Positions 34,797-45,611 of a stretch of DNA of 64,000 bases are shown here, in pieces. Below the pieces are notes generated by a model. That model saw only the letters and a list, made by a program, of their open reading frames with translations. It did no database searches and was not told the origin of the DNA. The stretch covers positions 124,001 through 188,000 of the forward strand of contig ML991776.1 in NCBI GenBank assembly GCA_010094025.1. The letters are read 5' to 3'. Source of the DNA: Viridothelium virens. Lineage: Eukaryota; Ascomycota; Dothideomycetes; Trypetheliales; Trypetheliaceae. The translations under genes were made by a program, and so were the position numbers. Every line of letters begins with the position of its first letter. Position 1 is the first letter of the stretch.

Positions 34797-35617
34797 AAAT
34801 CCGACTTCTAGAATGCGGAAAATTCCTTGATATGATCGCACTTGGATGCTATGGTTCATTCACTGGACACGGAACCAGACCGCCATGTGATTCGCCGATT
34901 GATGCGATGCCGCTTTTTCACCATTTGTTTTGTACATTAACTATACCCTGATTTGATTGCAGCACTCACGACAGACAGACGGTAACGTTTTCTCTTCTCT
35001 GCAGGTGGTGATCTGAATCAAGCAGGATTGCTCATAGGCCACCAATGCCCTTTTATATACGACTGTTTTCTATTCACGATGGAGGGTCCTTTACTTCACT
35101 ACCTTCAATTCTTGTACCTTTATTTCGAGCGGCATAGCGAATGGGAGGGCACGGCTTTTGATGGATGACGCAGCCATTAAGTATCATTATAAAATAGATG
35201 ATAATAGAGCATATAATCTCTTGGAGATCGAATTTTGTTGGAGACGCCGTGACGACTATCAGCGACGCAGCAAATCATGGGAGCTAACAATGAGAGCTGA
35301 CTACCTTAGTTTCGCGGGCATCTCCGTATTTAGCCCTGGTGCTCATACTGGGTAAAGTAGAAGGCTTAAGGTACGGAGTACTACTGCTAAGATTGGGGTC
35401 GTCGTGTCGTGCTCGTCATTGCGCACAGCCACCCACGCCACGGCGGGGCGCGTCACCTGTGTGTATCATGTCCTTCTAATAGGCAAGGTGCAGCTGTAAA
35501 CCCTTATTAACCCAACACCCATCTTCCCTTCAGCCCGACCTCTGTACTCTACCTTTCCTACCCCGCGAGATTTCGCATCTCTGCTAGTATCTGTGGACAT
35601 CTGCCTCGCAGACGACC
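34797..35617. other. Intergenic between J-domain and WW-domain genes
   Basis: No gene seen; AT-rich around 35160-35230. The last 150 bp before the WW gene are pyrimidine-rich. Confidence 0.5.
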
Positions 35618-36750
35618 ATGGCAGACTACCTCCCGCCAACGGTAATTCGATGCTCTCTGTCCATGTCTCAGCTGTCATGTGCGGCAGAACTGACCTAAAC
35701 CCAGGGTCCACCTCCCCCAAAAGTTCCTCCGGGCTGGAAGGCTCAATACAATGGTGCGCAACTCCTGTTTCGATGCTCCATCGAGCGATCTTGCCATGGA
35801 CACTAGACTGACATTCTTTGACAGAACAATATCAGGAATGGTTCTACGTGAATCTATATACCAAGAAATCTCAATGGGACAGGCCAACGGAGCCAGCCCA
35901 TGATGACTCCGGCTCCTCAGCTGCCCCTCCACCTTATGCTCCTGGGCAATCGACGCCACTCGGGCCCGAGAAAGGCAGCCTATCCTCCAACAATCCCTAT
36001 GGCTCCAGCAGCAGCGCCGAGTCAGACGAAGCCATGGCACGACGCCTCCAAGCTGAAGAGGACGCCCGCTCTCATGGTCGTCCGCTGAGCCGAGGCGCTG
36101 CCGACTCGTACTACAGCCAGTCCGGCCCTCCGGCAGGTTATGCTCCTTCACCGCATCAGTCGGCCAACTACGACCAAGACCTTCCTCCCCGTCCTGAAGG
36201 TAAGAAGGGGTTCTTGGGCAAAATCCTTGGTAAGAGCAGCAGCTCGAGTCATCCACAACAGGGTTATCCGCCTCAGCAGCAGCAGTACTATCAGGGTCCA
36301 CCGCAGGGACAGTATGGATATCAGCCGCAGCAGGGTTACTATGGGCAGGGCGGATACCCTCCGCAGCAGCAATATATGCAGCAGCAGCAAGCTCAGAGGA
36401 GACACGGTGGCCTTGGCACTGGTGGTGCGCTGGCTTTGGGAGGCGGTGCTGGCTTGTTGGGCGGTCTGGCGCTTGGAGAAGCAATGGATGGCGGGGTGAG
36501 TAATGTACCGCTCTTTTGGATAGACCTACCTATGAAGCTGATTGATTCATCCTATAGGATGGTGGCGATGGTGGTGGCGATGACGGGGTAAGTGCTTTCA
36601 AAGCGAACTCCGCTATTTCGTGCAGCTAACCTGGGGCTCTCAGGGTGATTTCGGCGGTGATGGTGGCGTAAGTAGATCTTAGCTGTGCCGCAATGCTCTG
36701 AGACTAATGACCTGGCTTACTAGGGCGACTTCGGTGGTGGTGACTTCTAG
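35618..36750 (+). CDS. WW-domain protein with Gln/Gly/Tyr-rich tail, 274 aa
   Basis: Six exons: 35618-35641, 35705-35753, 35825-36495, 36558-36587, 36644-36667 and 36724-36750, all GT-AG, frame kept at every join. The WW domain is residues 16-45: PPGW (W19), central WFYVN, W42 and P45, with the 23-residue spacing of the fold; it should bind Pro-rich peptides. Residues ~50-170 are Ser/Pro-rich, ~185-235 form a Gln/Gly/Tyr/Pro low-complexity segment like those in phase-separating or membrane-annexin-like proteins, then a Gly/Leu/Ala-rich stretch (GGALALGGGAGLLGGLALGE). The last three exons (30, 24 and 27 nt) add Gly-Asp repeats ending DFGGGDF. Function unknown; role as an adaptor is inference. 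Confidence 0.88.
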
Positions 36751-36980
36751 ACTCATTGCAATGGCCTTAGCTAAACATGGCCAATTCTATGGTCAAGCTG
36801 GATTGAGATGGAACTAACTAAGTGGGTATGAGTTGACAAGGTTTTCGATTAGTACAGCAAATCTCCCGAATGATTCTGCGATCGTCTCAAGTAACCGAAC
36901 TCCCATTAGATATTACCAAAACAATCAAAATAGCAGCTAAACCCATAGGATAATACAGCAACCGCGAATTTTCCCTCAGC

Positions 36981-38198
36981 TTAAGTTTTCTCGATGTTTC
37001 CAATATCTGTGAGAATATACTTCTTGCGGTCCAATCCCAACCGATCGATCATTTTTGCGATTCTGTTTTGGAATTCGGCGATTGCTCCCGGAGCGAATCT
37101 TGATTGAAGGCTGTGCCAAGTCCTTTGCTGGCTCTCAGTAGCCCGGGGAAACATCTCTTTTTCATAAGCCTGCACGGCTCGATCCAGATCATGGGGGCTT
37201 TTCACAATCTCTTGAGCCAGGACCATGGCGTCTGTCAAGGCGAGATTAACTCCTTCGCCAGCGAACGGGGTCATCAGGTGGGCCGCATCTCCGATCACTG
37301 TGAGACCCTTTCGTGACGGCCATTTCAATCCCACAGGTAGCATATGCAGTGGTCTTGGCGTCATATCCCCATCGGCCTTTCGGATCAAGTCTTTCTGTCC
37401 CTCTGACCATCCCTCAAACTTCTCCAACAGCCATTCCTTCACCTTCTGCGAGTCCGCCCAGTCAACACCAGCGTCACGAATGAAGTGCTCCGGCGCCGTG
37501 AACCAGGCGTACGCCTGGATGCTCCGATCATCCTGACGCTGGCACAACAGCGCGTTCCCACGCTCCTCGCCAAACATGAAGTTGCTCCCTTCCCCGATCC
37601 TCTCCGAGATATCCGGATACCGCTCATCCACTTCCCGCCACCACAACTCCACTCCACTGACGCCGGCATAGAACGGCGCCAAACTCGACAACCGCGACCG
37701 CACCTTCGACCACGCCCCCTCCGCCCCAACCACCAAATCGAACCCCCCCTCCACACTCCCATCCTCAAACCGCAACACCACATCCTTCCCCTCCTTCTCC
37801 TCCTCCCCCACACTCCTCACCCGCCTCCCCCAGCGCACTCTCTCCTCGGGCACCGCATCCAACAAGATCTGCCTCAGCCTCGGCCTCCCGATCTCCGGGC
37901 GCCCATGCGCAACACCCTGCACGCGCACGTGCTCGCGCCCGCCCGCGTCCGTCAGCACGAAGTTCTCGCCGCTGAACCGCGCCTGCCGCTCCCACGCCTC
38001 GTAGACCCCGGCGTCGCGCAGCGCTTGCTGGCCCGTTGTCGGGTGCAGGTCGAGGCTGCCGCCTTGCGTGCGTGTCGCAGCCGACGCGTCGCTCTCGTAG
38101 AGCGTGTAGGGGATGGAGTGGTGGGTGAGGATGGCGGCGAGGCAGAGGCCCGCGGGGCCGGCGCCGAGGATGGCGATTTTAGGGGTGGTGGGGGACAT
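36981..38198 (-). CDS. FAD-dependent monooxygenase, group A (TetX-like), 405 aa
   Basis: Single-component flavoprotein aromatic hydroxylase family. One exon from MSPTTPKIAILGAGPAG (GxGxxG Rossmann motif), then the LRQILLDA region, the DG-type FDLVVGAEGAWSKVR motif, and GDAAHLMTPFAGEGVNLALTDA, the GD motif that binds the FAD ribityl chain. Length is normal for TetX-like enzymes. Substrate unknown. Expression could be shared with the methyltransferase gene on the other side of the 891-bp intergenic region. The 5' two-thirds are far more GC-rich than the 3' third and show a sharp C/G strand-skew change (see findings), so codon use is unlike its neighbours; this may be local mutation bias rather than transfer, since unrelated genes here show the same pattern. 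Confidence 0.93.
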   Translation of the reverse strand: MSPTTPKIAILGAGPAGLCLAAILTHHSIPYTLYESDASAATRTQGGSLDLHPTTGQQALRDAGVYEAWERQARFSGENFVLTDAGGREHVRVQGVAHGRPEIGRPRLRQILLDAVPEERVRWGRRVRSVGEEEKEGKDVVLRFEDGSVEGGFDLVVGAEGAWSKVRSRLSSLAPFYAGVSGVELWWREVDERYPDISERIGEGSNFMFGEERGNALLCQRQDDRSIQAYAWFTAPEHFIRDAGVDWADSQKVKEWLLEKFEGWSEGQKDLIRKADGDMTPRPLHMLPVGLKWPSRKGLTVIGDAAHLMTPFAGEGVNLALTDAMVLAQEIVKSPHDLDRAVQAYEKEMFPRATESQQRTWHSLQSRFAPGAIAEFQNRIAKMIDRLGLDRKKYILTDIGNIEKT

Positions 38199-38220
38199 GA
38201 TTTTAGTTTGGGAAGATAGG
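37600..38220. other. GC-rich island with C-to-G skew flip (near 38040)
   Basis: Plus-strand counts by eye: 37741-37800 has 35 C and 1 G; 38101-38160 has 10 C and 34 G. The change happens within about 100 bp inside one reading frame. Confidence 0.85.
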
Positions 38221-39089
38221 AGGGGGATATGGGTTTGATTTTAGTTCTTTGCTGTTTTTTTCGTCGGTGGTGGTGATGACTGTTGATGTGGCTAGGATGG
38301 GAGTTGTTTGCTTCGAACTGGACGCCGATAGAGTAATGATTTGATTGAAAGGATGGAGATTGAATGATTGAGAAAGGACTTTCCATGATTAAACAGAGGC
38401 TTTATATACTGCAAGAAATGATAGTGTACGTTGGAATAGTAACTATTTCCAGCACATTTGTGGTTGGGTTGAGGCTCTGATGCCAAATCTTCGGCCGATG
38501 CTTCGGCCGGAGGTCGCTGTACAAGCGAGACCCTTACTCTACAACACCTTATCTGAATCTCTTCATTGTGGGACTTCCATGGAATCATGAGTAAGAGCAG
38601 TGCATTAGCTGCTCAGCCAGTCAATCCCTCCATAAATCCAACGAATTGATCTGTTTCTCTGTTTCTCTGTTTCTCTATCTCCAAGACAATGGCTGCGCGT
38701 CAAGCCGGCGCATCCGTCGTACGTAAGCTCGTCGACGCTTTCTAAGATGGGAAGTTTCCAATACTGCGACTGCCACTTCTTCTCACTCGCAATTATGCTT
38801 TTACCGACAACTCCGCTGCTCATGATGTGCCGCAGCAAGATATTTACGCACAGCGACGATCGAAGAGCCTACTTCCGCTTTTCCACCAGTGAGTAGTGGG
38901 TAGCGGCAGGCTGTACTATTAGCCTTTCTTGTAGCAATGTACCCAACTGCGGAGGCAGACGAGCCTTCCGAATAGGTCTGGTGGCGGACATCCGTAATCT
39001 CTTCTTGCTTCTGTTGAACTTTACGTTTTGTGTCTTCTGTCCAATCGAGCAATTTTCTTAAATCAATCATTTCATTGTACAGCTATAAC
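38199..39089. promoter_or_regulatory. Divergent promoter region, monooxygenase / methyltransferase
   Basis: Separates the two divergent genes. Two CGGCCG palindromes at 38492-38497 and 38504-38509, 12 bp apart, are the type of site bound by Zn2Cys6 regulators (CGG/CCG). A CTGTTTCT repeat lies at 38651-38677. No gene seen. Confidence 0.4.
38651..38677. repeat. CTGTTTCT tandem repeat, about 3.4 copies
   Basis: Three near-perfect 8-bp units plus a partial, in the divergent promoter region. Confidence 0.9.
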
Positions 39090-40774
39090 ATGAGCTCCAC
39101 CGGAGATCAGGATACCACCCAACCCGCCGATGCAGCAAGGCTTCTAGGAGAAGATGCACACACATCTCCAGCTTTGTCAACCGCCGCCACTGTAGAAAGA
39201 AGTGATATCGAATCGCTTCACCGTGATGAGGCTATCGGCGATCTAGCTCGACCGTGAGACCTTTCTCGACTGGCCATTTCCTTCTGCGTCCATCTACTGA
39301 CTCGAACAAAGCCAGCCTACAGTTATAATGGAGTCGGAATGTGTGGAGAATGGAGACGGGCACGGCCGAACCTATGATACGTTCAGACGAGGCAGTTAGT
39401 GTTCTTAATGAAGATACTTTGCGAGTTTTAGGACTGATCGGTTTCTACCCTACAGGAAACACGCTACCAAACGGTACTGTTAGTGTTCACAAGGAAGACC
39501 AGCATTACTCGAGCTAAAGAAACTCGTTTAATAGGAGGAGCAGGGCCGGCTAAGTATGTCTTCCGCTCCAAGTCTCGGTATACAACATTCCTATCTCAAA
39601 TGTCAAAGCATGATGGTTCCTATACCCATCCAATGCCTCTATGTGCCGTGCATGTGTTGCTTCGAGGCAACGAAGAATGTTACCTTGATACCCTCCGAAC
39701 GCGCTTGATACTTTTCATTGTTTGGGAGATACCGAGTCTTTCATTTGTTTTTTATAGAGCTGTGCTGAATATCGCCAAGATCACCAACATGATATACTCA
39801 TGCGCCTCATGGACGGCAATCTCTATCTAGCACCACTAGATCCGATCAATATACACAATGTTCTGGACATTGGAACAGGTGTGAAACTCTCTTTATATGC
39901 AAGCAACATGAAAATATGCTTACGAGATCCATAGGCACTGGTTCATGGGCGATAGACTTTGGTATCTTTCTCCGCTGTATTTTAATTCGGAGAATGGAAG
40001 ACTGACCAAATTTGCACAGCCCAACGGTATCCTTCGGCAAAGGTCATTGGAAGCGATCTAACCCCTTCCACGCCACTGCTGTGGGTGAACTTGGTACATC
40101 CCTTCAATTTGAGGCTGATATGCCATTATCCAGTGTCCCCCCTAATTGCAGCTTCGAGATTCATGACGCGGAAGAGGATGACTGGTCTTACTCCACTCCC
40201 TTCGACTATGTCCATGGTCGCTTGATTATCACTTGCTTTGCTGATCCTCTCGAAATTATCTACAAGTGTTTTGACAACCTCAAGCCAGGAGGCTACCTCG
40301 AAATACATGATCTGTCGCCGCTCGAATTTGAAGGCGATGTCTCAAGGTCCAAGCCTATCAGGAGATGGATGGATCTTTGCATTGAAGCTTCGACCCAGAA
40401 TGGACGTCCCTGGAACAATGCAGTCCACTTTGCTCACTGGATGCACGAGGTGGGATTCGAGGACGTTGAAGAGAGGCTCTTCAAACTACCCTCAAACCCG
40501 TACGAAGGCCTGTCAGCACATCAACAAGAGCTAGGTCGAGAGAGCATGCAAAATCTTAGTTCTGCTGTTGAGGCTCTTTCCTTGCGAAATTTCACAAGAA
40601 CACTGGGCTGGACGCCCGCAGGTGTTCGGGAATTGGCGGCGGCAGTAAGGAGGGACTTGAGTGAGGGCGTGAAGGCCTACTGCACTGCGTAAGTGTGCAC
40701 TTAGGCCTGTCTTCTCAAAGGTGACGAGCTGATCTTGACATAGACGGGCTGTGTGGGGACGGAAGCCGTTGTAA
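39090..40774 (+). CDS. SAM-dependent methyltransferase, TAM/LaeA-like, 354 aa
   Basis: Small-molecule or regulatory methyltransferase of the group that includes LaeA. Eight exons: 39090-39253, 39312-39394, 39466-39488, 39758-39878, 39935-39961, 40020-40080, 40134-40688 and 40744-40774. Joined they give motif I NVLDIGTGTGSWAIDFA, then RYPSAKVIGSDLTP, VPPNCSFEIHDAEEDW, the YVHGRL strand, LKPGGYLEIHD and the usual end VWGRKPL. The early region RTYDTFRRG...TLPN matches the family RYHAYKEGKY.LPN block. The third exon is 23 nt and its downstream intron is 269 nt; this join is the weakest, although phase 0 and the GTTAGT donor agree. True LaeA orthology cannot be decided, as many paralogues exist per genome. 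Confidence 0.85.
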
Positions 40775-41021
40775 GACAATGGTTCTGTTCGAGCATTTCC
40801 AACGTAGAGCAACGGTTCTTTTCAGGCGCGTTATCCGCTTGCGATTGGCGCACACAGTCTTTGGTCAGAAGATGCATGGCTATTCATAACTCTGCACTCC
40901 CACGCTCGGAATTCTTACACAAGCAGCCTTGCTGTCCATAACCATAATAAACACTCTCAATGCTCGCCAAAAAGACAACTCGGTGTGAACGCCGCTGTAA
41001 ATGCAAGCCATAAGGACTCCC

Positions 41022-44000
41022 TCAAAGTGCCTGAACCTTGCGATAACTCGGCGGACGAATTGTTCGTCGTAAAAGCTTCACTACATACGGCGGCACGAGA
41101 CTGACCGCACTAATCGCCAAAACCCGCCACAAAAACGCCACGCTAATGATATACTTCAGGTCAAAGTAACCCCCGAGCAGCGGCACGCTGCCAAAGTAGA
41201 TAGCTGCCGTCCCAAGTATCGAGAAAATCATGACAGGATGCCAGGTCGTGACTTCGGCAGCGACCATGATGAGCTCGTTGAGAATAAGCACAGTATACGA
41301 CACGGCAACCATGCGAGGGAAATTATCGAGGCCGACGAGCAGCTGGGCGAGCCCCTGGATGATGCAACCCTGGTAGATGGAAACAGCGACCCAGATGAAG
41401 AAGGTGCGGTAGCTAAGGGAGCGATTGAGCGCCAGCTCCTTATAAAGCTCGGGATAGAGAGCTGCGAGGTCCGGGTCAACGTCGCGGTCGAGGACGAGGG
41501 AGAAGACCGGCGCCATGGTATATATGGTGGCGTAGCCGACGAGGAGCCAGTCCTATATCACGCGGATTAGTGAGTTTTCCGAAAGGGGTTTGTGAATAAG
41601 AGCGCCTACCCTGTACAATGCGATCGGCTCGAATTCGCTCGCAATGCTGTAGAGGGTCTGGCACACGCTGATGATGAGACCGCGATGGATGACGAACTGC
41701 GCAAGCTTGGCGCTCCGCTTGTAGCTGTTCCGTCCATGCCAGACGAGGAGCTTGGTGAGGTAGCAGAACTGTTCGATGGAGAAGTCCGCCGCTAGACTGG
41801 CCTGCCGGCCTTCTTTGCCTACGATTCCGACGCCTACGTCTGCTGCTTGGATCATGGAGACGTCGTTACCACCATCACCAATGCAGCATGTGCGCTTCTG
41901 CGTGTAGGCGCGAATGAGTTTTGCGACGTCCGCTTTCTGGGTCGGAGAGCATCGGCAAGCAACCACGGCTGGGAGTCTGACGGCGGTCGCGATGAAAGCT
42001 TCGCGGTGGCAGGTTAGCATAAGTGCAAGTGATTCACCGTCGATAAGAAGGCAAGCATCGGTCTTGTTTCGGAGCAAATCCAGCGAATCCAGGGCGGCTT
42101 CCTTTCGTTTCACTTAGACAGTGTCAGCAAAGAATGCATCAAACAGAGGGCGGCACCTACTCTTTGCAATCGTGTGAATATATTGACCACGAGAGACCAG
42201 CTTAGCACTTACAGCCACGCAACGGGCTGTTTCAACTTTGTCACCTGTAAGCATCCATATCTTCACACCTGCATTGCGGAGTAATTCCAGCGATGGCTTG
42301 ACGTCTCGTTGCAATTTGTCCTCAACACCAGTGACTCCCAGAAGCTCAAGGCCGCGCTCCAGATGCTCACCAACAACTGCTGCCATGGACGCATCACGAG
42401 CATGTAATGACAGGGAGGCCTGCGCATACTGCTGTGAAAACTCTTGATATTGCTCATGTGATAACCTCTTCCGACCGACGACGAGTGTTCGTAGCCCTTC
42501 GCGCGCCATGTTTGCCGTCTCTTCGTCGAGCCAATCATTTGCGGCGACAATGGATGTCATAACAGTATCTGCGCCTTTCTGATAGAACCAGATCTCACCT
42601 GACTCATCCAGAGGCGAGTTTAGGTCTTGGGTGAACTGCACGATAATGCCCATTCGCTTACTGTCAGACGTAAATGGGAAAATGTTCAGAATCTTCACAC
42701 GGACGACAACTCGTTCCGACTCCACAGATTGCAGCACAATGAATTTGCGATCGCGGTGAAGGAGGCGGAGACCAACACTTTCCGTCCAACGCACAATGGC
42801 AATTTCATCGGGTGATGAGGCCTGGTACGTTGTGATCCTTTCTCCATGCTCTGCCTCTACAGTCGGGGTGACGTTATGACACAAAGCTAGAGCCAGCACT
42901 ACATCTCGAACGCGAGCGCCGATCTCCCGTCGTGTGCGAGTACCGGAGTTAGAAGTAGATGTGAAGACTGATGAGGGAGTAAATAAGGTGGTTTGGCCCA
43001 TATCTGAAGAGACGATTTGCCCAAACGCCTGCCGGATATAAGAGGCGACTTCGTCCATCGCATCGTTAGCGTAGGATACGGTCCCGACGTGGATCTTCTT
43101 CAGCTCCATTTCTGTGCAAAGTCAGCGTCAATCTGGATTTAAAGTCGATAGTTGCATACCATTTTGAGTAAGAGTACCCGTCTTATCACTAAGAAGGTAC
43201 TCCACCCTACCAAGGTCTTCTGGGATAGTGCTGGTTCTCACCACTGTGCCAGGAATTCCTTTGTCATTCTGGATATACCAGGCGTACACACTCTTTCCCA
43301 AATCGAGGTTCACGCGAAGGCTGATGGGAACAATGGTCGAGAAAAGGATCAAAAAGCGCATGACGGATACATACCACTTTCGACCATCTTTCTCGTCAAA
43401 ACCCTCAGCGGCTACGAGGATGAACGAGAGAGCTAGCGTGAGGAAGCAAAGAATCTTAGTGAGCGAGTTGATTTCGTACTCTAAAAGTCCGGTCTTTGAT
43501 CTCGATGGCGATGTTGACAAGGCCTGCCGCGTTTGCGATCCGGTATAAACGACAACAGCATACACGGTTGAGCTCGAAGCAAGAACCGTGTTCGCCCACG
43601 CAGTGTTGTCGATGGTCAGAGCTGCTTTTCTTTGTTGGTCCCCAACTGAGTCTTGGTTATTTCCAGTATTCCCGATAGATGTTTTGTCGATATGTGGATC
43701 ATAGCCTGCTCTAGTCTGAGGCAAAAGCTCCACGGTACCCGTGAAATCGTTGACTTTCTTATCTGGTTTTCCAGCCATGACCTGAAGTCTCGTATATTCG
43801 CAAATATCGAGAGTTTGAGTAAGCGGGGAAGGCAATCGAAGTTTCCAATCGGTTTCACCATCCAACTGGTCAGTTCGAATGAAAGCCTCAGCACCAGCAG
43901 TGTCTGGGATCGAAGCATTATTCGAGCCTTGGTTTGCTTGCGATTCAGGCCCAGAGCCTACATATTCGCCAGAAGAACTTGATTGATTTTCGTCCTCGTC

Positions 44001-45170
44001 GTTCGTAGCCTGATCAGCTACGACGTTTTGGCTCAAAAAGCTCCCAAGAATAACCACATCAGCAGGGATACGCTGGTCTTTGCTCAACTTCAGCACATCC
44101 CCGACCTTCAAATCTCGAGAGGCTTTCTTGATCTCCGCATACGAGGAGGAAGGAACCCCATCTTCCAGTGATTCTAAATCTTGCTCACCGCTCTCGCCTT
44201 CATGTAAGCGCCGAGTTTCTTCCCCATTTGGTTGACTGTGCTTGCGATGCCGTCGCAATTTTTTCTGTCGCTGAGGCGCTGCTCTGCCTCGAGATCTAGA
44301 CGGGAAAGCTCCATTTGTCTCGAACTTCAAAACATTGTAACTCTCAGCATTTGCCTCTGCATCTCGGCGACGTCGAGCGATGTCATCGTATGCTTCTTTC
44401 CCAAGCGTGATGGTTAAAACGAATGCAAGTGGAGCAACGTATGTGGAGAGGTACCCAATTCGCAAAGGGGGTATAATCTGCGATAAAGCCACAAGTAGAA
44501 AATACAGGTTGAAGAAGAATGAGAACTCGTTATACAGAGTCACTGGAAGGAAGCTCCAGGAAGTGTATTTTGCATTTGATACAGCGTTTAGGGGAAATCG
44601 AGAGGACTGCAACTGGCCAACAGCAACAGTGCGATTTGATTGTGGATCATGCTCAACCTCGCCTTCAGGATCGGTGTCAGTCAGTCCCTCCGGAGTAGGT
44701 AGGTGAGGAGAAGGTGCCACGAGACTGCGGAATCTTAAAGCGGAGCCAAGTCTGGCTAAAGTGCCTCGCCGATTGTGGGATCTTTGATCTTGCTGTCCAG
44801 ACCGCAATAGAGGTGCCTCGTCACCCTCTGGCCCTAGGCTTGCTGCTGATCCAGCTTTACTCCCATTTTCATCATCCAGCAAGGCTCGACTGTCTTCATC
44901 CGCCGCTACTTGGTTCGAGACACCCTGCGTGTTCCCCCTCCTTCGTCCACTTAGTCCATGTAGGCCGTCTAACCTGAGGTTGCGCAAGGGAATTCTAGGA
45001 CGACTTTCTTGACGACGAGCCTGGCCTTCAGCGGACCGACGATGCGCAATACCTCTGGGCTGAAAGGGATCGAGCTCTTGAAGGTCGATATCGAGGTCGG
45101 ATTCGGGCTCGGAATTGTCATCTAACGGCCCCGGAGGCTCTGGACTAGAACGTTGATGGAAGCTTGACAT
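41022..45170 (-). CDS. NEO1: P4-ATPase phospholipid flippase, Neo1/ATP9 type, 1331 aa
   Basis: Aminophospholipid flippase of Golgi/endosome membranes; in yeast Neo1 is essential and works without a Cdc50 partner. Four exons: 45170-43160, 43111-42161, 42112-41610 and 41552-41022, all GT-AG. Visible: A-domain DGET (about residue 433), phosphorylation site DKTGTLTQN (about 662), GDGGNDVSMIQAADVGVGI (about 1065), and the Neo1-type block PISLRVNLDLGKSVYAW...IPGTVVRTSTIPEDLG. Ten membrane segments are expected; hydrophobic stretches before DGET, around LCFLTLALSFILVAAE, and five in the last 220 residues are visible. The N-terminal ~165 residues are acidic and Arg-rich, longer than in yeast. The exon 2 donor is GTAGGT; it is the only one that keeps IAK-MKRKEA in frame. 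Starts 441 bp from the SEC16 start. Confidence 0.94.
41080..41530. other. Weaker GC island with C-to-G skew flip (near 41220)
   Basis: Plus strand: 41101-41160 has 21 C and 9 G; 41461-41520 has 15 C and 26 G. Same order as the stronger islands. Confidence 0.6.
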
Positions 45171-45611
45171 GCCTCATCTGGAAGTCGAGAATTTGGAAAG
45201 CGTCGTGTCGTACATGGGGGAGAGATTCGAGTATTTGTTCATCTTATGGTGTTGCCTTGAACTCTCAAACTTGGCGTCCAGCGAATCGGCACTAGACCGA
45301 AACCGACCGGGGGATGTTGCAACATAAGCCGACTCGCCTCACTACTTGCATCTATATCCAGCTTCAATCTCCGAGTCTCCGTGCTTCACTTTCTGTCCTA
45401 ATTCTCTCTCCCGGTTCCGGCCTGGCTGGAGTCCATACTCCGCCCTCCCTCTGCCGTCTGCTCTGCCCAACAGTAATGGAGTTGTCTGCCTCATTCTTTG
45501 GTATGCACCCTCCGCAGCTCCGACAAGGGATGCCTCAAGTTGGCACTTGACCTTGCGCTTAGCAATGATTGCTGATTAGCCTAGTATATATAATATAATA
45601 CCCACTACAAC
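45171..45611. promoter_or_regulatory. Shared NEO1/SEC16 divergent promoter interval
   Basis: 441 bp between two divergent start codons, so both genes must be driven from here. A TATA-rich stretch (45582-45600) ends about 12 bp before the SEC16 ATG. The middle is pyrimidine-rich on the plus strand. Confidence 0.7.

Noticed and set aside
35675-36484. 269-codon minus-strand frame
   Set aside because: Complement of the WW-domain gene's low-complexity exon; no start or domain of its own.
37485-38219. 244-codon plus-strand frame rich in Pro, His and Arg
   Set aside because: Shadow of the monooxygenase gene in a GC-rich island.
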